From Smittium mucronatum (taxonomy: Eukaryota; Kickxellomycota; Harpellomycetes; Harpellales; Legeriomycetaceae), in NCBI GenBank assembly GCA_001953115.1, contig LSSL01001350.1:1-32752 (forward strand): a stretch of DNA of 32,752 nucleotides, written 5' to 3'. Made by a program: the position numbers and the translations under genes. Of this stretch, positions 24,305 through 32,752 are shown piece after piece (position 1 is the first letter of the stretch; each line of letters begins with the position of its first letter). The notes under the pieces are model-generated. The model did not search any database and was not told the origin of the DNA. It was given only the letters and a program-made list of their open reading frames with translations.

Positions 24305-24683
24305 TAAAAAAACAGAATCTCCTCATCTTTTTCGAGTTTAAAACTGAATCCATCACATTCCATATCATAAATTTTATTGTATTAGCGTGCAAAATAAATG
24401 AAAAGTCGATATAAACCCAAGAGTATATTATAGTAGAGTGTGAGAAACAGGAAAATAAAAAGATAATGAAAAGTATTTTATTTTAAATGGAGAAAGGGTA
24501 TTATTAGGGAGTGAAATAAAAAGGTAGATTTGAAATTAAATAAAGATGGGTAAATATTTAACTAGAGGAAGGAGATATAAAGAGAAATAAAAAAATTTAG
24601 TAAAGTTTTGGGATGTGGTAAGCGAGACAATGCCGAGTTTTTCTTAAAAGATTAGAAAGGGTATATTTTTATTTTATTTTTAC
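24305..24683. other. UFD2 3' flank and possible end of the Rho pseudogene
   Basis: A/T-rich stretch between the UFD2 stop and the last recognisable Rho exon. On the minus strand 24683-24643 looks like an intron (GTAAAAAT … TTTTAAG), but the sequence beyond it shows no Rho-type CAAX terminus in any frame. Confidence 0.4.
24393..24398 (+). terminator. Possible UFD2 polyadenylation signal
   Basis: AATAAA about 90 bases after the UFD2 stop. Such hexamers are frequent by chance in A/T-rich DNA, so this is only positional support. Confidence 0.3.
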
Positions 24684-25420
24684 CTATAGACTGGAGAGCA
24701 GTCCTGGCGGCAGCCTCAAGGACTTCCGGACACCGACATTTTCTTTGGAGGAGCATTCGAGGCACTTGTACCCGCCAATTTTTGTGGAAACGGCTATGGT
24801 CTTTAATGGAAATAAAGAAATGTTATAATAAGTTGAAAGAAGATGATAAAAGGAAAAGAAGGCCAACTTGTTCAGTGGATACGGGCTGGAGACTGCATTT
24901 TCCCAGCTCTTCAATGATAACGGGATCACCACGCAAATCCTTTTTACAACCGACAAGAATGATTAGGATAGCAGGGCATAAGGGTGAAGCCTCTGAAATC
25001 CACTATATATAGAGGGGTAAATTAAAATGGAGTGAAAAAAAACGGCAAATCTAAGAGAAATTTTATTTTTTTGGACTTCTCAAGAGATTCAGGGGAATCT
25101 ACAGAGAAGCAAATCAATACAACTTCGGAATCAGTTAATGATAAATAACGAAGCCTATCGAAATCTCTATCTCTAATTGTATCCCACGGGACCAAATCGA
25201 CTTTGCGGCCATCTATCTCCATATTTTCCATATGGCCTCCAAGTGTGCTGGGGATGAAGACATCCTATCTTTACGATAAGAGTAAAGAGTTGTAAAAAGA
25301 GCATTACAAAACTATTGAATAGTAAAAAAGTATTGCCGAATAAATATCGCCTGTAAACACCATAAGGTGAACAGTTTTTCCGCAAGCATCATACCCTACT
25401 GTTGCCAATTTAATACGAAC
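24684..25420 (-). pseudogene. Broken Rho1/RhoA-like small GTPase gene, four recognisable exons
   Basis: Minus-strand exon remnants line up residue for residue with Rho proteins: (a) 25420-25337 VRIKLATVGYDACGKT … FTGDIYS; (b) 25264-25066 DVFIPSTLGG … MEIDGRKVDLVPWDT … LICFSVDSPESLE; (c) 25002-24868 WISEASPLCPAILIILVG, CKKDLRGDP … PVSTEQ; (d) 24800-24684 TIAVSTKIGGYKCLECSSK … GVR. Rho GTPases switch between GDP and GTP to control actin, wall synthesis and polarity. This copy looks dead. One base is missing after ESLE, where N-V-Q is expected. Another is missing after GVR, beyond which the shifted frame reads EVLEAAARTALQSI. The exon a donor is GC, the exon b donor is lost, and no start codon or CAAX tail is evident. 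P-loop GDGACGKT has become GYDACGKT, and the switch II WDTAGQED is WDTIRDRD. Draft-sequence errors could explain the indels but not all of this. Confidence 0.85.
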
Positions 25421-26133
25421 CGCAGAACACGTCAATAGGAGGGATAAATAATGTTGATTTTTTTTTTTTAGAAAAATAAAAAGCATGTAGTCAGATTTGA
25501 TTCAATTTGGAAAAGAGTTGCTAGTGGGTGGAAAAATCAAACTTTCTATAATAGACATATTCAAAAGGCAGCAGTCCATTTTCAAGACTTTGATCAACCA
25601 GCATAAAAGCAAGCAAATATATAATATTCGATAATTATATATCTGTCTCTAAAATCCGATCTTTATTCCCAAGAAATCTCGTTTTCGTTTTTAAAGGTTT
25701 TATGCATTTTTCAATGACCTTATTTTTTTAAAAATTATCTATGAAATGTTTTCTCTTTTGGCAAACAAGCTGATTTATTTTTAGGATTTGTCTAGATTTA
25801 ATCTAAAAATCACCAAAAGATTCTATTAAAAGACAGAGGATTGTAAACTTCACCAGAAATTTACCAAAAAAAAAAAAAGAGTCGCTGGAAGAATAATTAA
25901 ATAGTTCCAATAAGCACGGAAAACTTCTGGTTACATAATAAAGGAGTGTAATTATTACAGCCAAATAGCAGGATTATATCCAATTATTTTCAGGTAGTTC
26001 GGATGACTTATTATTTACGGAAACGAATTTCGTTTATTATTTTCTAACCCAGATGATCTGGTATGGCCTAGCTCTGGATTAGAATTCGTTTCAGAATGTA
26101 TAAATTAAAAAGATATCTTTGTTTCAACTCATA
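25421..26133. other. Intergenic region beyond the Rho pseudogene
   Basis: This could hold the missing first Rho exon: on the minus strand ATGTCTATTATAGAAAG at 25558-25542 is a candidate, but no proper acceptor (CTGCGG where CTGCAG would be expected, 25425-25420) joins it. At 25997-26100 two short plus-strand coding-like pieces, SSDDLLFTETNF and DDLVWPSSGLEFVSECIN, read in frames separated by a short AT-rich break. I do not recognise them. Confidence 0.35.
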
Positions 26134-26412
26134 TCCGATCTCCTAAGAGCGAAACGCCTTGCTGCGGTTTAGGGGCTTAAGTAGTGTACTTTATAAGTAC
26201 ACCATACTAAAATTTCACACTGCGTTGTACGACTCTTGTTGGTGGTAGTGGAGACAGTGCACAGCGATTAGGAGGAGAAAAACTCCAGAGTAGGAACATC
26301 TCAAAACAGGAGGGGCCGATCCGCTTAACACAGTCTGTGAAATTCTCTGTGTACAAGCCCAGTGTTCGACAGTCAGGCAGATATCAAATTCTGACAAATG
26401 TTTGTAGGAAGG
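26134..26412. other. GC-richer island with two hairpins, unassigned
   Basis: This stretch is markedly more GC-rich than the flanks. It contains CCTAA (26142-26146) pairing with TTAGG (26169-26173), followed by a perfect inverted repeat GTGTACTT-TAT-AAGTACAC at 26184-26202. Next, a plus-strand frame of about 70 codons reads LRCTTLVGGSGDSAQRLGG … VYKPSVRQSGRYQILTN and ends at a TAA near 26420. The minus strand has a 66-codon frame over the same bases. No known RNA (U1-U6, U3, SRP, tRNA) or protein motif fits. It could be a structured RNA gene, an exon or a mobile-element fragment. Confidence 0.35.
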
Positions 26413-26549
26413 CAAAGTAAATCAACCCCATGTTTAGATATGAGTCTATTTTTATTAATCCTGTTAGAAGTAGGCACATATTAGAAGATTAATCGATTAA
26501 CCATTCTTTTTTCGTTGAAAATGAGCTAAACGTATGACTACATTTAATA

Positions 26550-26755
26550 TCATTCATCCAGTCTACTTGAATCAATGTCAGTGTTGGGGGTCTTTCGGTT
26601 GGTAGATTGCATCCCTTTCCCGTAGGTACGCAGCCGTTAGTCCGGCAGAAGAGACTATTGTAGTTAGGACAATAGTGCTTTCTATGCGTCTTTTTTCTTT
26701 TTTCAATATTTTTTCAATATGGTTTTTAATGATGTTGCCTTATTTTAAAATTCCA
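26550..26755 (+). repeat. Dispersed coding-derived repeat, copy A (best preserved)
   Basis: Shares GGGGGTCTTTCGGTTGGTAG, the GTAGGTACGCAGCCG block and GTCCGGCAGA-GAG with the inverted copy at 15575-15800 at high identity, plus the poly-pyrimidine and GGTTTTTAATGATGTTGC end. Outer homology starts near TCATCCAGTCTACTTGAATC. On the minus strand one frame stays open for over 50 codons (NIIKNHIEKILKKEKRRIES, then TIVLTTIVSSAGLTAAYLRE). It is likely part of a mobile-element protein whose family I cannot name. Confidence 0.75.
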
Positions 26756-27199
26756 TAAAAAAAAAAGACCCCCCCCCCTAAAAAAATTCAATTTCTTTAT
26801 CGTATTTTCATTTATTTTTTAGCATTAATTATACAAATTTTATTTTTTTGATCAATATCTAAATCCAGTATTATAGTCAATAAATAAATTAATGGGTGTT
26901 ACTTTATATATAAAATCAGAATTTATAGCTTAAAATATTAAAACCTCTCCATAATAGTATTTTCCGGCTTAATATCTTGACCAAAGTTTAAAAATTTATT
27001 TATTGTTAACGAAGAAGAATAACCGTTTGTAGCCAGTTTAAATGTTTTATTTTTAATTAATATTGTGCTTTTTTAAGTGAAAACAAAGCGCAAGTACCTT
27101 TCAACGATTCCCTGAACTTATAGCCCTCCAAAAGTACAATAATAATACAATAAAAAAAAACATGAATTTACACAAAATCTTGAAGCTTCTAGGAAAATT
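26756..27199. other. A/T-rich intergenic DNA
   Basis: Starts with a poly-A/poly-C run (26758-26780). Nothing further recognised. Confidence 0.4.
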
Positions 27200-27662
27200 T
27201 TATTGAAATCTATTTTGAAATAATAATATTCCAATATTTTTTTCAAGATAATCCATCAAACCCCATATCAAATAATCACTAAAGCAAAAGGAATAAGGAA
27301 GAGGGAATAAGCCCAAATGTAACAATGTTGTCTGCTTAAATACCAACTGCGATATATAGTTACAGGTTTTAATGTAAAAACTGAAAAGTCCGCCTCTGAA
27401 ATTTCTCCAAATATTAATATCGAATATCTTACATGCGGTCATAATCAGAGGTTTTCAAAGAGAATTTTTTTAAGACCATTCCAATCCTAATTAGATCCCA
27501 TTTCAGCAGAAAAATGATTAATGTGACCCCATCCAAGCCTTTAGCCGATTTACTTGGCTCTCTAAAAATTCTTGTTAAAATCTGATATCTAAATCTCTGT
27601 ATAATGATAAAATTTTCTAAGAGAGTATCATTTTTCTTTCCCGAAACTTTATCTTGCCTCAA
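27200..27662 (-). pseudogene. L1-like LINE reverse transcriptase relic (RT domains 1-2)
   Basis: Two minus-strand frames overlap at 27429-27442. The first (from 27662) contains REPSKSAKGLDGVTLIIFLL, then KWDLIRIGMVLKKF. 'S..GLDGV....' is the conserved start of the RT domain in L1-type elements. The second (to 27200) contains WRNFRGGLFSFYIKTCNYIS then QLVFKQ, matching the following 'NWRPISL...YK...K.L..R' block, with the key Pro-Ile replaced. The frame change and the missing catalytic core show a decayed fragment. No 3' poly-A tail or target duplication could be identified. Confidence 0.6.
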
Positions 27663-29078
27663 TATCTTTTCCCCGGATAATTATATATCTATCCAGTATT
27701 ACTGAATAAAAATGGCACAAATGTGTGTAGAATTTTAGTCTATTTGCCTTTAAAATCGAAATATCCAATATCCTAAATTAATTTAGTGTATATTGTTATT
27801 AGGAGAAAAGATAATGGAAATATAAATCTCCTATATTATATATTTATGTGGATGTGGATGTTAGTAAAGTTTTGACTCGAATTTTGGAAATAAGCAGAAA
27901 TAATGCTATGATATTTCATTTGCGATTCTATTGGATAAGATTATTTTCAAATTAAAAAGAGGAATTAAAAATATATACTGGCTGAAACAAAATGCAATGT
28001 AATTCTATAATATATGTTCTTTATTTCTGTCTAAATTACCTGAATAATGTCTTTCCCGTATGTAATAATTAAATGAGAGAGATAATGGGAAAAGATAGGA
28101 AGGAAGAAAATATACAAAAGACACTAGATTATTTTGAAATATAATAAAAATACCAAAAAAAAACACCCATCTGAATCTTTTACTGATAATCAAATTATTA
28201 AAACGTAAGGATTCAAAATGCATGTAATATACGCGCAGTATATTTTTATTGATTTTTGAAAGACAAAAAAATTGAATTCTTCTACAAAAATTGCTTTTAA
28301 ATTTTAATTTGAACCTATTTTATTTCATCTTAATCATAAACTCACAGAAAAAAATAGAACAAAAAAAAAACTTTTACATTAAATAACCGTATAAAAATAA
28401 CAATAAATCCCCCAAAAAAATCTTATTATTCCAGCTTATAATTTTAAGATACTTATAGCAATTAAAAAAGGGTGGGATGTTTCAATAATTACCACCGAAA
28501 ATATTATTGTTCCTTAAAAGAAAATTTCTAATGAGAAAAAAAATAACCCCATGTGCAGATGGTAGCAGAATTAAAAATTACGCTGCCCCCCCATCACACA
28601 CACATATTTTTTTAGAAAAAATACTTCATTTACGAGTCCAATAGGTTTTTTTTTTGGTAAAAACTTTTCTTATAAGGCGGATAATCATCTATTTTTTACA
28701 TTTTTCCTATATTTTTTTAGAAAAAAGTTATCATCTAGTATTCAGTGAAAAAAAATATTATAATTATAGGGGAGACTATCTTTAAAAGTATTAGCTCCTT
28801 AAAATAAAACTCAAAAAAAATCTTTATAATATTAGTTAAAATGAGCTTTTGGATGATTTTTCGATTTAAATCTCAGGATTTAGATTTTATGGTTTCAAAG
28901 AGTAAAATTTGCATATCCATATAAAGCATAATTATATGGCATCGGCTTGGGTCCGATTCTAAAATTTTTTTTGGACCCCTCTCTATGCAGAGTTGCAAAA
29001 AAAATCAAACTCGTTATATACAAGTAATAATCTTAATTCTCAATATCAGCTGAAAATATTCGAGGTGTTATACTACAA
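27663..29078. other. A/T-rich intergenic DNA
   Basis: No supported gene. Contains several homopolymer tracts and a short (CA)n around 28597-28605. A 72-codon minus frame at 28005-28223 is aromatic-rich with no motif. Confidence 0.4.
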
Positions 29079-29930
29079 GTATATATGTTTTATGTGGTTT
29101 TTATTTTTTAATTTATTTTTTGGTGATTTTGATATGCACGTAGTTTAGATGTAATTTTTATTGAATAAAATTTATAATCGATATATTTTTTATCAAATGG
29201 GAATGGTAGTTATTTCCAAACTGGAATTTTTTATACCCAGTAAAATCAGTACTTATATTTTCACTAAAACATTTTTTAAATCTTGAGTGAAATATTACAC
29301 TTGAGATATCTCAATTCAAAAACTTATCTTTATATTCTCTATTTCAGAATATATCTTTAAAAACTACATTGAAAAAACAGAAAAAATTATATAAAAAACA
29401 AATAATACGAGAAATTTATATAAAAATGATATTCTGAACAATAAAAAAGATAAGTTAAGCCATTTTTTTAAAAAAAGTGGTAAATTTTTATTAGACTTGC
29501 TACTCTGTTTATTTTTTTAAATCGATCTTTCATTTCATAACTAGTAATATAAAAAATTTAAACGGATACGATAAACTCAAGAAAGTATCTGTCAAAATTA
29601 AACTTTCCTTGAAACCCCTATCGTTTTTTGAAGAAATATGGGCCAAAATAAAACCCATCAGTCCAAGATAAGATGCCATATTTTATTTTAAATAAAACGT
29701 ATTATTTCTAATAAGAATTATACCATTTAAATAGTGTCATTTATATTTTTTAAAAGATATTAGGCCAAATTTTTATAAATAAAAGCGCTGCTTAAGCAAA
29801 CAGAGTTCGAATTTCACTCCAAGAATAGACCAAACAAACAGCATTTTCCAATTTTCTTAGTTTTTTCATAATACTAGGCTTTTAGTCTATTTTAGAATAA
29901 AAAATGAACAATTTTTTTTGAAATAAAACA
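29079..29930 (+). repeat. Left arm of the 852-bp inverted repeat
   Basis: Reverse complement of 31752-32603, equal length, no mismatch found. It includes the 7 bases GTATATA outside the inferred transposon end. Contains no open frame of note. Confidence 0.97.
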
Positions 29931-30376
29931 ATTTAACCGATTTTTAAAACCTTTTTTCGTAAATTTATCAAAAAAAGCCATAATAAAAAATACTCTCAAT
30001 AAAATTGCTGAGTCACACGAGGAGATTTTTTATTTAAGGCTGATATAAATTCAAATTCTCGATTTTTAAGTAAACCGAATATATCTGAGTATTCAATCGC
30101 TTATATGGAAAATGAATTAAGTTTTTCAAAAAAAAATTTTTGAAAGATAATTCTATTCTTCATTTTCGCACTGGTGAAAAATATTTAAATTTGGCACCCA
30201 AGGATGATTTTTTTATAAAAATTAAATATATAAATCATGTTATTCAACATCCTTGAACAGATAAAACTTGAAAAAGCTTCTCTAGTTTTTTCCATGTACC
30301 AACACAATATTTAATAAGAAAATTGGTTTAATATTGCCCAAAATTTCAAAAGATAATATCAGTAATATCAAAAAAA

Positions 30377-30753
30377 ATATTCGAGCGTATAAAGGTTGGT
30401 TTAATTCATATGAAAAGCAATCCAAGTGGATATTTTAAAGTAATATTCCATGCTGTCGAAGGTTTTAGTCATTTTACTGGATTTATGTACCCAAAACATA
30501 ATCATGATTGAAGTTTTGAACAAGCTTAAAAAATATATATATCTTTTCTATTACTTCTAAAATTATCCACGTGAAAAGTGGAAGAGAGCTCACTAATCAC
30601 GATTTAATTGATTTTTTTTCTATATTAGCAGGAAATATTCCGGAATTTATTTCTCCTAGAAACCCCCAAAATAATGGAATATTGGACCAGACGCACGGGT
30701 CGCTATATAGAAGAATAAAAATATTTATTCAAGACATTGGTATAAAAGAATGA
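30377..30753 (+). pseudogene. Decayed integrase-type transposase (rve core fragments)
   Basis: Two in-order fragments of an rve/DDE integrase core are visible. The first (about 30387-30510) reads RIKVGLIHMKSNPSGYF, then FHAVEGFSHFTGFMYPKHNH, where KRBA2/Ginger integrases have a 'DLIDM', then 'HAVDHFSKF...PLKNK'. After in-frame stops, the second (30556-30753) reads KIIHVKSGRELTNHDLIDFF, then PEFISPRNPQNNGILDQTHG, matching 'KILHSDNGREF.N … G.PRHPQSQG.VE..N'. The three catalytic positions are altered: DLIDM is GLIHM, the Asp of SDNG is replaced within VKSG, and the Glu of VE is Asp. It cannot be an active transposase. Confidence 0.8.
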
Positions 30754-31270
30754 AAATTTTAATATTATAGTTTTATTGATTTTTATTGATATTTGTTTTT
30801 AAAAAAATACCATCAATAACTGTTAAGTTAAATATTCAACAAAATTATATTTAATTTAAATATAGATCAAATTAATACTGTTTATGTATGATCAATTTTT
30901 CTGAAAATTGAGGAATAAAAATCCAACCATCACGGTATTTTTTTTACATGAATCGATCTCAAATGCAGATTTTTTAGCCAAACCATTATCATTATCCATA
31001 ATAGAAAAATTTTCATATTCAATAAATATTCTAGTAGTTAAAATATTCTACCAAATATCGAATAAAATGCAACAGTTGAACCTAAATTGAGCCCCATTTT
31101 TTACATGGCAGCGGTTTGAGCGATGGGGAATTTTTCAATCTTTTCACCGATATGCCAGAAATAACTTTATATAATAACATATGATATGGAGAATATTACA
31201 TTAATGAAACCGAATTATCTGAAAGAAATAAAATTTACTTATCATCTAAAAAAAAACGCTTCTCAACCAG

Positions 31271-31345
31271 AAATTATAAATTATAAATTATTAGGATTTA
31301 GGATTTAGGATCATAAAATAGGAGATAAAATTAAAATTAAAATTA
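31271..31345. repeat. Cluster of short tandem repeats inside the transposon
   Basis: Contains AATTATA repeated about 2.5 times (31271-31290), three TTAGGAT-like heptamers (31290-31311) and a run of AAAATT hexamers (about 31326-31345). Confidence 0.8.
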
Positions 31346-31475
31346 AAACACCAAAGGATGAAAAAAATAGAATTGGAGACATATATATTTTTGGGGGTTG
31401 TGCTTGATAAATTTGAAATCAATATGAAATATAACATATTTTAGTAAAATATTATGTAAAATTCATAAAAGGTTT

Positions 31476-31700
31476 TTGTACTCTTTGGATACCGCAGAAG
31501 AAATATCTTATTTGGAAGAAAAAATATTCATAACTGGGGTATTCAGGAAATATTCGGGGTATACTTTGATAATGGAGATCAAGTTCTCATTTAAATCGGG
31601 TTGCAGTGAGAACGGATTTAAATGTAAAATAAGTATTAAAAAATGCATGATGCTTTTTCATAAATATCATGACCATATTTTTCAAAACATAGTCCCATAA
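31476..31700 (+). pseudogene. Possible Cys-rich C-terminal tail of the transposase
   Basis: A short frame contains SGCSENGFKCKISIKKCMML then FHKYH. KRBA2-like integrases often end in a 'C.C...CS..RC.C.K....C...CH' tail. The spacing here, CS-x4-KCK-x5-C-x4-H, is a degraded match placed where a C terminus would be, just before the right inverted repeat. Confidence 0.35.
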
Positions 31701-31751
31701 AGTGTCAATACTACAGTTATAATAATTGAAACAAATATCTGTTTTTTTTTA

Positions 31752-32752
<1,001 letters not shown>

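Noticed and set aside
26184..26215. ACACCATACTAAAATT resembling the start of U6 snRNA
   Set aside because: The match stops after about 15 bases. The essential ACAGAGA and AGC elements and the 3' part are absent.
26587..26780. GGGGGTCTTT ... AAAGACCCCC as terminal inverted repeats of a small element around repeat copy A
   Set aside because: Homology among copies continues beyond GGGGGTCTTT, and the other copies lack the matching AAAGACCCCC end, so it is coincidental.
29785..29822. Pol III B-box-like GAGTTCGAATTTC in the inverted-repeat arms, suggesting a tRNA-derived piece
   Set aside because: The flanking bases do not form a T-stem, and no A box or acceptor stem can be drawn.

Overview
The window looks like nuclear DNA from a fungus. 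It has short GT-AG introns, a Ufd2-type ubiquitin ligase, a fungal-style DPM3 and a Rho1-like GTPase relic, set in very A/T-rich intergenic DNA littered with decayed mobile elements. An early-diverging lineage (for example Harpellales or another zoopagomycete) fits the base composition and the style of the element relics, but that placement is inference. The sequence is a draft: a run of N lies at 15801-16263.

Layout. Positions 1-266 hold the last exon of a plus-strand gene ending in a UBZ4-like zinc finger. It converges with a two-exon minus-strand gene (2060 to 583) for a Ser/Asn-rich orphan protein with a predicted lipid-modified N terminus. From about 2.1 to 19.7 kb there is a gene-poor desert, roughly four-fifths or more A/T by eye. 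It contains a LINE reverse-transcriptase relic (3076-3503), a possible Ty3/gypsy tail relic (4599-4907), three copies of a dispersed coding-derived repeat (5905, 7754, 15575; a fourth lies at 26550), a fold-back structure built of short repeats (11090-11386) and the assembly gap.

The gene island at 19.7-25.4 kb carries DPM3 (two exons, 94 aa; the second exon is hidden by an intron and easily missed), UFD2 (three exons, 1041 aa, C-terminal U-box) and, on the minus strand, a recognisable but broken Rho GTPase gene. The Rho gene has two single-base frame breaks, damaged splice donors and lost GTPase motifs. DPM3 serves the ER dolichol-phosphate-mannose synthase and UFD2 elongates ubiquitin chains. 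Nothing suggests that the genes of this window form a cluster or pathway.

From 25.5 kb on there is an unassigned GC-richer patch with two adjacent hairpins, another dispersed repeat copy, an L1-like reverse-transcriptase relic and finally a complete-looking DNA transposon (29086-32596). The transposon has 845-bp terminal inverted repeats (852 bp including flanking bases) that I compared base by base without finding a mismatch. They enclose a decayed KRBA2/Ginger-type integrase whose catalytic residues are lost. TGT...ACA ends and a flanking TATA on both sides fit a Ginger-like element. The window ends inside a (CATATA)n microsatellite that abuts the element.

The most notable observations are the perfect inverted repeats around a dead integrase, the Rho pseudogene, the four-copy coding-derived repeat family and the small structured GC patch.
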